Below, piece after piece: positions 33,601 through 42,420 of a DNA stretch of 61,553 nt (positions are counted from its first letter, which is position 1; each line of letters begins with the position of its first letter). Position numbers and translations under genes: made by a program. The notes under the pieces were generated by a model. It saw only the letters and a program-made list of their open reading frames with translations, was not told the DNA's origin and searched no databases. The DNA comes from Chloroflexota bacterium (lineage in GTDB: Bacteria > Chloroflexota > Anaerolineae > Anaerolineales > Anaerolineaceae), in the NCBI GenBank assembly GCA_012798065.1, contig JAAZNW010000049.1, forward strand, positions 1-61,553. Reading direction: 5' to 3'.

Positions 33601-34056
33601 TCAGGAGGTGAAAGAAGCCAGCAGCCAGCGCGCCAGCAGGCTGATGAGGATGGCGTATAAAAAGCTGGCGAAGGTGCCTATGATGATGTACTCCGCTTGC
33701 TTACGGTTCTCACTGTCTTTCAGTTCACCGAAGCGCAGGATGGATTTGGCGGTGATAAGAAAACCCACCCCGGCGAACTGCCCGCTGAGAATGAAGACGA
33801 AGATCAACAGCCGCTCCAGGTAGCCGATATACCTGCCGCCTTCTTTCAACCCTGATACCGGGCGCAGGCTGTTGGGACGGAACTTTTTATTGAGCTGCGC
33901 TTGAAAAGGTTGCAGGAACCAGCCGATGAGCCAACCGCCCAGCAGCGTGAGCAGCAACGCGCCTGCCAAAACAATGACCACCTGCAGGGCGGAGAGCGCC
34001 GGAGCGGGCATGGTCGCCATAGGGAGTAAAAGCGTCAGCAGTGTCAGGTGGATCAA
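33601..34056 (-). CDS. DUF3307-like membrane protein, partner of SatD
   Basis: 151 residues with four hydrophobic helices. The C-terminal half has YIGYLERLLIFVFILSGQ, FLITAKSILRFGEL and AEYIIIGTFASFLYAILI, which I recognise as the conserved C-terminal part of DUF3307 proteins. The N-terminal half is a single helix plus linker (PFQAQLNKKFRPNSLRP) and is shorter than in full DUF3307 proteins. It lies 37 bases downstream of satD. DUF3307 and SatD genes are frequent neighbours; the function of neither is established. Confidence 0.75.
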   Translation of the reverse strand: MIHLTLLTLLLPMATMPAPALSALQVVIVLAGALLLTLLGGWLIGWFLQPFQAQLNKKFRPNSLRPVSGLKEGGRYIGYLERLLIFVFILSGQFAGVGFLITAKSILRFGELKDSENRKQAEYIIIGTFASFLYAILISLLARWLLASFTS

Positions 34057-34093
34057 AGTTACCTCCGAGAGATGAGCTTACCAAGTCGCTGTT

Positions 34094-34768
34094 TCATACA
34101 CGGGTAATGGCGTCTTCATAGAAGATCAGGCTTCTTTTGATGGTTGGCCAGGCGGAACGGCTGATATTGTTGGAAACAGACGGCTGACGGATGGGCGCCG
34201 GGTGCCAGCGCTGGGCGATCTGGGTTTGCGTCAGCCCTTGCAGCGCCCAATAAACCGCCTGGCATTGGCTGGCTCTCCACGAGGTCACCAGGGTGTCCAC
34301 CAGTTCCACCAGGATGACCGCGGCATTGTGTGCCAGGCTGTCTTCCGGCGCCGCGAACCCCAGCGCCATTCGCTGGCTGCCCGAAAGCGTTTCCAACAGG
34401 TGACCAGATGCTGTGTACGCCGAACCGTAGCCGGCGGAGACGTTATTCTCGGGGATGAACTCCACCTCACCGATACCGATGGCGATGCGCGAGTCGAGCT
34501 TCCTTTCGCTGACCGCGAAACGGAGGTAAGTGCGGATGTACAAACTGATTTCGAGCGATTTCTCAGGGCGGGCGATGATCAATTGCCAGCTGTCGCCGCG
34601 AAAATTGCTGATGTCGTGACGCACAGCCTGTGGGTAGCGCTCGCGCAGCATGGCAGACAACCGGTGGAAGGTTTCGAACAGTTTCTGCCGATCGCGCGGC
34701 AAAAGATTGGAGGAGTTAACGATATCTCCGGTTAATACGGCGTGTTCCAGTGAGACGTTTGTGTTCAT
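34094..34768 (-). CDS. SatD-family protein, cyclase-like N-terminus plus HTH
   Basis: 224 residues. The N-terminal domain has GDIVNSS (residues 14-20), a second Gly-Asp in FRGDSWQLII (58-59), RIAIGIGEVEF (94-104), and AYTASGHLLE (118-127). The order and spacing recall the two metal-binding Asp elements and the GIxxGEV and GxAxxxAxxL strands of class III nucleotide cyclases. The C-terminus (LTQTQIAQRWHPAPI ... SVSNNISRS, about 178-204) is a helix-turn-helix. SatD is a known family of unknown biochemical function; the cyclase relationship is my inference. The ribosome-binding site is weak. Confidence 0.78.
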   Translation of the reverse strand: MNTNVSLEHAVLTGDIVNSSNLLPRDRQKLFETFHRLSAMLRERYPQAVRHDISNFRGDSWQLIIARPEKSLEISLYIRTYLRFAVSERKLDSRIAIGIGEVEFIPENNVSAGYGSAYTASGHLLETLSGSQRMALGFAAPEDSLAHNAAVILVELVDTLVTSWRASQCQAVYWALQGLTQTQIAQRWHPAPIRQPSVSNNISRSAWPTIKRSLIFYEDAITRV

Positions 34769-34810
34769 CGGATGGACCTGCGGTTGTGTTTCTGATGCTC
34801 ATTATAACAG

Positions 34811-34838
34811 ATTATAGGCGAAAAGGCTATACAGTCAA
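34811..34838 (-). promoter_or_regulatory. Promoter of the satD operon
   Basis: On the minus strand TTGACT (34838-34833) and a perfect TATAAT (34816-34811) are 16 bases apart. The -10 overlaps the first half-site of the repeat array, and the second half-site lies in the spacer, so binding there should affect transcription directly. Confidence 0.75.
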
Positions 34839-34887
34839 AATATAGAGTGAAAGACTATAAATAATGTATATAGCCGACCAGTCTATA
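34813..34887. repeat. Six alternating half-sites at exact 14-bp spacing
   Basis: TATAG, CTATA, TATAG, CTATA, TATAG and CTATA start at 34813, 34827, 34841, 34855, 34869 and 34883. Each half-site is followed by nine non-conserved bases, so the unit is TATAG-N9-CTATA-N9 repeated three times (28-bp period). The array covers the satD promoter and extends upstream. Only the half-sites are conserved, which is what a multimeric DNA-binding protein operator would look like; a CRISPR array is excluded by the short units. Confidence 0.85.
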
Positions 34888-35049
34888 TCAAACGTCTGCG
34901 CCGCCGCAAGGCGCTCCTGACTACCACACGCCCCACGCCAACCATGCGCCGGCGTCGACATTAATAAGGCAGGGGAGCGTCTGCACAGGTGTCGGCGCCT
35001 ATTTCTGGCAGAATGAGCGGTGTTTTTCAGGGTTTCTTATACGGATATC

Positions 35050-35092
35050 TGGACAAAATGCCCTAAAAGGTGTATAGTTCGCCACCGAACTA
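35050..35092 (+). promoter_or_regulatory. Promoter and palindromic operator of the MarR-ABC operon
   Basis: TGGACA (35050-35055) and TATAGT (35073-35078) are 17 bases apart. A perfect palindrome TAGTTCG-CCAC-CGAACTA (35075-35092) overlaps the -10 and the start point, the standard arrangement for MarR autorepression. Confidence 0.85.
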
Positions 35093-35113
35093 ATTAATTG
35101 AAAGAGGGAAGAA

Positions 35114-35650
35114 TTGACGGAATCTCAAGGTAAACCACAACGCATGCGCAGGCTGCTGGAAGAGATGGCCGCCGGTGAGGATATCCAGGGGATGGAAATT
35201 GCCCGCGGCATCCGCGTGCTCAACCGCCTGTATGACCTGGCGGTCAGCCGTTCAGCAGAGTTCGGAGAGCTTTCCGGCGCGCGGCTGGGCATCCTGCTGC
35301 GCCTGCTGATGGAAGAAGAGTGCGGCAATACGGCGGGGGTGAACCCCACCCGTCTCAGCCATTTCCAGGATGTGAAGAAAAACACTATCACCTCCCTGCT
35401 CAAAGGGCTGGAGGAAAGCGGGCTCATTGAACGCGCGCCCGACCCCGCGGATCGCCGCGCCGCGCTGGTGCGCATCAGCCCGGCAGGGCGCGAGCTGGTT
35501 CGTTCCACCGCGCCAGCGCGCTTCGCTTTTTTGAACCGAGCCGCCGCCGGCCTTGACGCGGGCGAACGCCGCCAGCTGCTGGAGTTGCTGAATAAACTAC
35601 GCACCTCCCTGCAGCCGCACGCTTGCTGCCGACCTTCTGTGGAAGATTGA
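35114..35650 (+). CDS. MarR-family transcriptional regulator
   Basis: 178 residues from a TTG start with AGAGGGAAG upstream. The winged helix is visible: VNPTRLSHFQDVKKNTITSLLKGLEESGLIERAPDPADRRAALV, of which the recognition part is about residues 85-105 and the wing follows at DPADRRA. N- and C-terminal helices would form the dimer interface. It probably represses its own operon, including the two ABC half-transporters, by binding the palindrome over its promoter. The ligand is unknown. Confidence 0.92.
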   Translation: MTESQGKPQRMRRLLEEMAAGEDIQGMEIARGIRVLNRLYDLAVSRSAEFGELSGARLGILLRLLMEEECGNTAGVNPTRLSHFQDVKKNTITSLLKGLEESGLIERAPDPADRRAALVRISPAGRELVRSTAPARFAFLNRAAAGLDAGERRQLLELLNKLRTSLQPHACCRPSVED

Positions 35651-35677
35651 ATCAATCGAAAAGGAACCTGTACCTGT

Positions 35678-37921
35678 ATGTTGCGCATCTTTCGTTACCT
35701 TAAACCTTACACCCTTTCCGTGCTGGTGGTCATCCTACTGCTGTTTGGGCAGGCCATGGCTGAGCTGTCGCTGCCCAATTACATGTCCAAGATTGTCAAT
35801 ATCGGTATCCAGCAGGGCGGAATCGAAAACGCTGTGCCGGAGGTGCTGCGCTCCAGCCAGCTTGAGCGTATGCTGCTGTTCCTCACCCCTGATGAACAGG
35901 CGGCTGTGCGCGCTGCTTACACCCCGCTTGAGCCCTCCTCGCCTGCGTATGACCGGCTTATCCGGCGCTTTCCCGCTGCCGTCAGCGGAGAAACGCTCGC
36001 CCGTGTTGACCTGACGCCTGAGCAGATCGAAACGCTGAACCCGCTCAGCGGACGCGCGCTGCTGGCAGTATCCATGCTGGAACAGGCAGCCAGCGACCCG
36101 GCAAAGGCCGCCGCCCTCAGCCAACAAAGCGGTATGGACCTCAGCCGCCTGCCCGCAGGCGCAGATGTGTTCGCCCTGCTACATCAACTGCCCCCAGAGC
36201 GGCTGCAGCAGATGGTTTCAATTGTCAGGGGTCGGTTTGACGCGCTCGACAGTAGCATGATCACCCAGGCGGCCGCCGCCGCGGTAAAAACCGAGTACAT
36301 CGCGCTTGGCGCTGACGCGCAAAAGCTGCAGACGGCTTACATCCTGCGTATTGGGGGAAAGATGCTGCTGCTCACGCTGATGGTGGCGCTGGCGGTCATC
36401 ATCATCAGCCTGCTTTCGGCGCGCACCGGGGCTGGGTTTGCGCGCGACCTGCGCAGCGACATCTTTAGCAAGGTCGCGAGTTTTTCCAAGGCTGAGTTCG
36501 AGAGCTTTTCCACCGCTTCGCTTATTACGCGCTCCACCAATGATGTGACCCAGATGCAAATGGTCACCACTATGGGCATGCGCATGCTCTTCTTCGCCCC
36601 TATGATGGCGGTGGGCGCCATCATCCGCGCGGTTGAAAAGAGCCCTTCGATGACCTGGATCATCGCGCTGGGAGTGGGAACGCTGCTGGTGATGGTCATT
36701 ACCATTTTTTCTGTTTCATTGCCGCGTTTTCAACGTATCCAAACGCTGATAGACCGCCTGAATCTGGTGACGCGTGAGAACCTTTCTGGCATCATGGTCA
36801 TCCGCGCCTTTAATTCACAGGAATTCGAACTCAAACGCTTTGATAAAGCTAATATAGACCTGACGGAAAATTCGCTCTTCGTCGGACGCGTGATGGTGAC
36901 GCTCTTCCCGCTGATGACTCTCATCATGAGCGGGCTATCACTGCTCATCATCTGGGTGGGCAGCCACCAGGTGGCAGCATCAGCCTTGCAGGTTGGCGAT
37001 ATGATGGCTTTCTTGCAATATGCCATGCAGGTGGTCTTTTCTTTCTTGATGATTTCCATGATGTTCATCTTCCTCCCCCGCGCCGCTGTTTCAGGACGCC
37101 GTATTGACGAGGTGCTGCGCGTTGAACCTGCTATTAAAGACCCCCCTCAGCCCAAACCCTTTGACAGCAATTCGCGCGGTCTGGTCGAGTTTCGTAATGT
37201 TTCATTCCGCTACCCCAATGCAGAAGAGAACGTCTTGTGCAACATCAGCTTTACCGCCAGGCCTGGAGAGACCACCGCCATTCTCGGCGGTACCGGTTCT
37301 GGTAAATCCACCCTGGTCAACCTCATCCCGCGCTTCTTTGACGTGAGCGAAGGCGAGATCTACGTAGACGGCGTGGATGTACGCGAGGTCGCGCAAGCAG
37401 ACCTGCGGCAGCGCATTGGTTACATCCCGCAGCACGGTGTGCTTTTTACGGGCACGGTTGCCAGCAACCTGCGTTATGGCAATGAGAACGCCACAGCAGA
37501 AGAATTGGCGCAAGCCGCGCAGACCGCCCAGGCGGCTGATTTCATCGCTGAGATGGAAGGCGGTATGGATGCCCCCATCGCGCAGGGCGGCACGAACGTT
37601 TCAGGCGGGCAGAAGCAGCGGCTGGCGATCGCCCGCGCGTTGCTCAAGCACCCGCCCATCTATATATTTGACGACGCCCTATCTGCCCTGGACTATAAAA
37701 CAGATGCCCGGCTGCGTCGCGCGCTGGCGAATGAAACCAACAGAAGCACCATGCTGATTGTGACGCAGCGCGTTTCCACGATCAAGCACGCCGAGCAGAT
37801 CGTGGTGCTGGATGATGGCGAGATTGTTGGCAAGGGTACGCATGATCAATTGATGCAGAGCTGCGAGACTTACCGCGAAATGGTGGCTTCTCAGCTCAGC
37901 GGAGAGGAGTTGCTGCGATGA
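35678..37921 (+). CDS. ABC exporter half-transporter, degenerate site, large extracellular insert
   Basis: 747 residues, about 150 longer than usual. After the first membrane helix (residues 14-36) there is an insert of roughly 180 soluble residues before helix 2 (about 226-248). The remaining helices and one nucleotide-binding domain are normal: Walker A GGTGSGKST, signature VSGGQKQR. Walker B reads YIFDDALSALD, so the catalytic Glu is Asp, as in the non-catalytic subunit of heterodimeric exporters. It is translated in overlap (ATGA) with the next gene, its presumed partner, and controlled by the upstream MarR protein. Multidrug or lipid-linked export is likely; the substrate is unknown. Confidence 0.93.
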   Translation: MLRIFRYLKPYTLSVLVVILLLFGQAMAELSLPNYMSKIVNIGIQQGGIENAVPEVLRSSQLERMLLFLTPDEQAAVRAAYTPLEPSSPAYDRLIRRFPAAVSGETLARVDLTPEQIETLNPLSGRALLAVSMLEQAASDPAKAAALSQQSGMDLSRLPAGADVFALLHQLPPERLQQMVSIVRGRFDALDSSMITQAAAAAVKTEYIALGADAQKLQTAYILRIGGKMLLLTLMVALAVIIISLLSARTGAGFARDLRSDIFSKVASFSKAEFESFSTASLITRSTNDVTQMQMVTTMGMRMLFFAPMMAVGAIIRAVEKSPSMTWIIALGVGTLLVMVITIFSVSLPRFQRIQTLIDRLNLVTRENLSGIMVIRAFNSQEFELKRFDKANIDLTENSLFVGRVMVTLFPLMTLIMSGLSLLIIWVGSHQVAASALQVGDMMAFLQYAMQVVFSFLMISMMFIFLPRAAVSGRRIDEVLRVEPAIKDPPQPKPFDSNSRGLVEFRNVSFRYPNAEENVLCNISFTARPGETTAILGGTGSGKSTLVNLIPRFFDVSEGEIYVDGVDVREVAQADLRQRIGYIPQHGVLFTGTVASNLRYGNENATAEELAQAAQTAQAADFIAEMEGGMDAPIAQGGTNVSGGQKQRLAIARALLKHPPIYIFDDALSALDYKTDARLRRALANETNRSTMLIVTQRVSTIKHAEQIVVLDDGEIVGKGTHDQLMQSCETYREMVASQLSGEELLR

Positions 37922-39792
37922 GCCAGGCGAACACTCCCTCCAGGCAAACCATGCCCTTACGCACTCACGGCCCAGGCGGCGGCCCCCCCGGCATGTTGCG
38001 CGGCGGTGAAAAGGCGCGCGATTTTAAAGGCACGATGAAAAAGCTGGTGCGCTACCTCGGCCCCTATAAATTCCACTTCCTCGTTGTGCTGCTTCTGGCG
38101 GTCGCCTCCACGGTGTTCAATATCGTTGGACCAAAGATCCTCGGCAGGGCAACCACCAAGGTCTTTGAAGGCGTGGTGAGCACGATCGCCGGTACAGGCA
38201 GCGGGATTGATTTTGTGGGAATCGGCAACATCCTGCTTTTGTTGGCGGGGCTTTATATCGCGGCTGCAGGTTTTGGCTTTATGCAGGGATGGATCATGAC
38301 TGCGGTCTCGATGAAGCTAACTTACAACTTCCGCCGAGAAATCTCCGAGAAGATCAACCGTCTGCCACTGCGGTATTTTGATTCCACCAGCCAGGGCGAG
38401 GTGCTTTCACGCGTTACCAACGATGTGGATACCATCAGCCAAACCATGAACCAAAGCCTGACCCAAATCATCACCTCGGTGATTACCCTGGCAGGCGTGC
38501 TGGTGATGATGATCTCCATCAGCTGGATGATGACGCTGGTGGTACTGGTCATTCTGCCTACCTCAGCCGTTTTCATCCGCGTGCTGGTGAAGTATTCGCA
38601 GAAATACTACAAACAACAGCAAGACTATCTGGGGCATGTAAACGGGCACGTGGAAGAAATGTACGGCGGGCACATTGTGGTGAAAGCCTTTAATGGTGAA
38701 AAGCGCAGCCTGGAGGAATTCAACCGCCTGAACAGCACTCTCTATCACTCCGCCTGGAAATCACAGTTTGCCTCGGGTTTGATGATGCCGATTATGAACT
38801 TTGTCGGTAATCTCGGGTATGTAGGGGTGGCGGTGCTTGGCGGCGTGCTCGCCTTCCGCGGAGTGATTACTGTCGGTGATATCCAGGCTTTCATCCAGTA
38901 CGTGCGCAATTTTACCCAGCCGCTTACCCAAATTGCCAACATCTCCACTGTGCTGCAGCAAACCGCGGCGGCTTCCGAACGCGTGTTCGAGTTTCTGTCT
39001 GAAGCCGAAGAAATACCTGACACTGACACGCCAGTGCAACTGCCTGCAGTGCGGGGGCATGTCGAATTTCGCGACGTGCGCTTTGGGTATGTCCCTGAAA
39101 AGACCATCATTCACAACTTCTCTGCGGAGATAATGCCCGGTCAGAAGATTGCGATCGTCGGTCCTACCGGCGCTGGCAAGACCACCATGGTGAAACTGCT
39201 AATGCGTTACTATGATATCCAGGGGGGCGCGATACTGGTGGACGGGCATGACATCCGCGAGTTCAGCCGAGAGGGGCTGCGCGACCTGTTCGGCATGGTG
39301 CTGCAGGATGCCTGGCTGTATAACGCATCCATCATGGAGAACATTCGCTATGGTCAACTGGATGCCACGGATGAAGAGGTGTACCAGGCTGCCCGCACGG
39401 CCAATGTGGACCACTTCATACGCACCCTGCCAGAAGGGTACAACATGGTGCTGGATGAAGAGACCACCAATATTTCTCAGGGGCAGAAACAACTGCTGAC
39501 CATCGCCCGCGCTGTGCTCTCTCGACCGAGCATCCTCATCCTTGATGAGGCTACCTCATCTGTAGACACGCGCACCGAGGTGCTTATCCAGAAAGCCATG
39601 GACAATCTCATGCGCGGTCGCACCTCTTTCATCATCGCCCACCGCCTATCCACCATCCGCAACGCCGACCGGATTTTGGTGATGAACAACGGCGATATTG
39701 TGGAGCAGGGCACCCACCAGGAACTGCTCGCCAGAAATGGTTTTTACGCTTCGCTGTACAACAGCCAGTTTGAAGAAGCCGAAATCTACTGA
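37918..39792 (+). CDS. ABC exporter half-transporter, catalytic subunit
   Basis: 624 residues: a Gly/Pro-rich cytoplasmic N-terminus, six membrane helices, then a nucleotide-binding domain with Walker A GPTGAGKTT, an altered signature ISQGQKQL, Walker B LILDEATSSVD with the catalytic Glu, and switch IIAHRLST. In heterodimers the canonical Glu pairs with the signature of the partner (VSGGQ), so one complete ATP site is formed, as in TM287/288-type exporters. It ends at the terminator 39807-39833. Confidence 0.94.
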   Translation: MSQANTPSRQTMPLRTHGPGGGPPGMLRGGEKARDFKGTMKKLVRYLGPYKFHFLVVLLLAVASTVFNIVGPKILGRATTKVFEGVVSTIAGTGSGIDFVGIGNILLLLAGLYIAAAGFGFMQGWIMTAVSMKLTYNFRREISEKINRLPLRYFDSTSQGEVLSRVTNDVDTISQTMNQSLTQIITSVITLAGVLVMMISISWMMTLVVLVILPTSAVFIRVLVKYSQKYYKQQQDYLGHVNGHVEEMYGGHIVVKAFNGEKRSLEEFNRLNSTLYHSAWKSQFASGLMMPIMNFVGNLGYVGVAVLGGVLAFRGVITVGDIQAFIQYVRNFTQPLTQIANISTVLQQTAAASERVFEFLSEAEEIPDTDTPVQLPAVRGHVEFRDVRFGYVPEKTIIHNFSAEIMPGQKIAIVGPTGAGKTTMVKLLMRYYDIQGGAILVDGHDIREFSREGLRDLFGMVLQDAWLYNASIMENIRYGQLDATDEEVYQAARTANVDHFIRTLPEGYNMVLDEETTNISQGQKQLLTIARAVLSRPSILILDEATSSVDTRTEVLIQKAMDNLMRGRTSFIIAHRLSTIRNADRILVMNNGDIVEQGTHQELLARNGFYASLYNSQFEEAEIY

Positions 39793-39806
39793 CGCTTGCG
39801 AAACCC

Positions 39807-39833
39807 AAAGCCCCCGCATCCGGCGGGGGCTTT
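39807..39833 (+). terminator. Terminator of the MarR-ABC operon
   Basis: AAAGCCCCCGC and GCGGGGGCTTT form a perfect GC-rich stem with a five-base loop. The T run is short. Confidence 0.85.
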
Positions 39834-39979
39834 GAGGTTTGATAAAGCAGCCATCCTCAGCGGAGGATGAGCACGTATGCCCGCTCGATTGCAGGGTCAA
39901 GCGCGCCCAATTCTCTCTCCCACAAGCGGTTGGAGATGTGGCATAATCACTGGCATAACGGGTTTTTAAGGAAATTTCA

Positions 39980-41260
39980 ATGGAGATCAATCACATCTGT
40001 GTCATTGGCCTGGGTTACATCGGTCTGCCGACCGCCAGCATGTTCGCCCAAAATGGCGTCAGGGTTACCGGCGTGGACGCCAACCCGCGCGTGGTGGAGA
40101 GCTTACAACAGGGCAAAGTGCACATCCATGAACCCGGGTTGACGGAAGTGGTTACAACGGTGTTACGCGATGGCACGCTGGCCATTGCTTCAGCTCCTGT
40201 TGAGGCTGACGCCTTCATCATCGCCGTGCCCACGCCATTTTATGATGATAAGAAAGCAGACCTCAGCCACGTTCGCGCTGCTGCCGAATCGCTGGTGCCG
40301 GTGCTGCGCCGTGGAAACCTGGTGGTGCTGGAATCCACCTCACCGCCGCTGACCACACAGAATGTGTTAAGACCCATTCTGGAGCAATCCGGGTTGAATG
40401 CAGGGGAAGATTTTTTACTGGCTTATTCGCCTGAACGGGTCTTACCGGGTCAGATTATGAAAGAACTGGTGGAGAACGCCCGCGTCATCGGCGGCATCAA
40501 CCCGGCTTCAGCGCAGGCTGGTAAAGACCTGTATCTCAAGTTTGTTCGTGGCGAAGTTGTCCTCACAGACGCGGCGACTTCTGAGATGGTCAAGTTGATG
40601 GAAAACACATTCCGTGATGTGAACATTGCCGTTGCCAATGAGTTTTCACGCCTGGCGGAGCGTTTGGGCGTAGATGTTTGGGAAGCCATCCGTATTGCCA
40701 ACCGCCACCCGCGCGTGCGCATCCTCAACCCCGGTCCTGGTGTGGGCGGTCACTGTATCAGCGTCGACCCATGGTTCCTGGTGGAATCCGCACCGGATAT
40801 CACCCATCTGATTCGCGCGGCGCGCGAGGTGAACGATACTCAACCGGAGTTTGTGCTCCAATCACTTAAAACAATATTACCGAGCCCGCAAGGAAAACGC
40901 GTGGCAGTGCTCGGTTTGGCTTATAAACCGGACGTGGATGACCTGCGGGAAACCCCCTCGCTGGAAGTGGTGCGCGAGCTGGTATTGGCAGGCGCTACAG
41001 TGACAGCCTGGGAACCATACAAACCAGACTTCAAGGCTCCCAATATGAAGATGGCAGCCAGCCTGGAGGAAGCCATTCAGGACGCTGATGTATTGTTGCT
41101 GCTGGTTGGTCACAGCCAGTTCAAAGCCCTGGACCCTGAGGTGGTGGCGCAAAAAACCAGCGCGCGCCTGGTTCTGGACGCAGTAAATGCCTGGCCCAGC
41201 CAACCCTGGCAGGACGCCGGGTTTACATTGAAAAAACTGGGCAACGGGAAACCTTTGTAA
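39980..41260 (+). CDS. wecC: UDP-N-acetyl-D-mannosamine dehydrogenase
   Basis: 426 residues of the UDP-glucose/GDP-mannose dehydrogenase family. The NAD site is CVIGLGYIGLPTASMFA; the catalytic Cys is in GVGGHCISVDPWFLVE; LGLAYKPDVDDLRETPS marks the C-terminal domain. It oxidises UDP-ManNAc to UDP-ManNAcA. The next gene, the 2-epimerase, supplies UDP-ManNAc, and that pairing supports WecC over other members of the family. AAGGAAAT precedes the ATG; a CATAAT box lies near 39940. Confidence 0.92.
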   Translation: MEINHICVIGLGYIGLPTASMFAQNGVRVTGVDANPRVVESLQQGKVHIHEPGLTEVVTTVLRDGTLAIASAPVEADAFIIAVPTPFYDDKKADLSHVRAAAESLVPVLRRGNLVVLESTSPPLTTQNVLRPILEQSGLNAGEDFLLAYSPERVLPGQIMKELVENARVIGGINPASAQAGKDLYLKFVRGEVVLTDAATSEMVKLMENTFRDVNIAVANEFSRLAERLGVDVWEAIRIANRHPRVRILNPGPGVGGHCISVDPWFLVESAPDITHLIRAAREVNDTQPEFVLQSLKTILPSPQGKRVAVLGLAYKPDVDDLRETPSLEVVRELVLAGATVTAWEPYKPDFKAPNMKMAASLEEAIQDADVLLLLVGHSQFKALDPEVVAQKTSARLVLDAVNAWPSQPWQDAGFTLKKLGNGKPL

Positions 41261-42402
41261 TGATGACCCCGTTGCGCGTACTCTCCATTTTTGGCACTCG
41301 CCCCGAGGCGGTGAAGATGGCGCCGGTGGTGCAGGCGCTCAAGAGCCAGCGCGGCGTTGAATCTCGTGTGTGTGTTACCGCGCAGCACCGCGAAATGCTC
41401 GACCAGGTGCTGGCCTTGTTTCATATCCAACCAGACCATGACCTGGACCTGATGCGCCCCGACCAATCACTGGTTGAACTCACCTCTGGCATCCTTACCC
41501 GACTGGACCCGGTACTGGAAAAGGAGCGCCCCGATTGGGTGCTGGTGCAGGGAGACACGACCACGGTGATGGCAGCCGCGCTGGCGGCTTTTTACCGCGG
41601 CATCCGGGTGGGGCATGTGGAGGCCGGTCTGCGCACCGGTGATAAACGCCAGCCGTTTCCTGAGGAGATCAACCGCCACCTTACCACGGTGCTGGCTGAT
41701 TTACATTTTGCCCCCACCGAACGCAGCCGCCTTAACCTGCTGCACGAAGGGGTACCGGAGGCACACATCAGAGTGACCGGCAACACGGTCATTGATGCCT
41801 TGCAGCAGATTATCCGCACTGACCCGCCGGCGCAGGTACGCGAATGGCTGGATGAGTGGGGCGTACGCCCCGGCGGTAGAAGGCTGGCGCTGGTCACGGC
41901 GCACCGCCGTGAAAACTTCGGCAGCCCGATCGAGCATATTTGCGAGGCGCTAAAGACCCTCAGCCATCGATACGGCAATGAGCTGCACATTGTGTACCCG
42001 GTGCATCTCAACCCGAATATCCAGGAACCGGTGTATCGGCTGCTGGCGGGGATCCCAAAAGTTAGCCTTATCAAGCCGGTAGATTACATTTCTCTCATCC
42101 ATTTGATTAAGAACGCGTACATTGTCCTTACTGATTCCGGCGGCATCCAGGAGGAAGCGGCAGGCTTGGGTAAACCCACACTGGTTCTGCGCGAAGTGAC
42201 AGAACGCCCTGAGGGTGTTGAAGCAGGCGTGCTCAGGCTGGTGGGTTCAAACAAGGATCGTATTGTGCGTGAAGCTGCGCGGCTGCTGGATAACCCCGAC
42301 GCATACACGGAAATGGCGCGTACGACCAGCCTTTTTGGTGATGGGAAGGCGGCGGGCAGGATTGTGGAAGCGCTCCTCAACCAACCGAAACGACCCGCTT
42401 AG
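41260..42402 (+). CDS. wecB: UDP-N-acetylglucosamine 2-epimerase (non-hydrolysing)
   Basis: 380 residues. FGTRPEAVKMAPVV at the N-terminus, GDTTTVMAAALAAF, the GHVEAGLRTGDKRQPFPEEINR segment (cited in part) and TDSGGIQEEAAGLGKP are all family signatures. It interconverts UDP-GlcNAc and UDP-ManNAc. Its start shares a base with the wecC stop (TAATG). With wecC it makes UDP-ManNAcA, a building block for surface polysaccharide. Confidence 0.95.
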   Translation: MMTPLRVLSIFGTRPEAVKMAPVVQALKSQRGVESRVCVTAQHREMLDQVLALFHIQPDHDLDLMRPDQSLVELTSGILTRLDPVLEKERPDWVLVQGDTTTVMAAALAAFYRGIRVGHVEAGLRTGDKRQPFPEEINRHLTTVLADLHFAPTERSRLNLLHEGVPEAHIRVTGNTVIDALQQIIRTDPPAQVREWLDEWGVRPGGRRLALVTAHRRENFGSPIEHICEALKTLSHRYGNELHIVYPVHLNPNIQEPVYRLLAGIPKVSLIKPVDYISLIHLIKNAYIVLTDSGGIQEEAAGLGKPTLVLREVTERPEGVEAGVLRLVGSNKDRIVREAARLLDNPDAYTEMARTTSLFGDGKAAGRIVEALLNQPKRPA

Positions 42403-42420
42403 GTTAAAAAAGGGGAAAGT

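Noticed and set aside
34813..34887. Possible CRISPR array
   Set aside because: Units are only five conserved bases at 14-bp steps in alternating orientation, with no cas genes.
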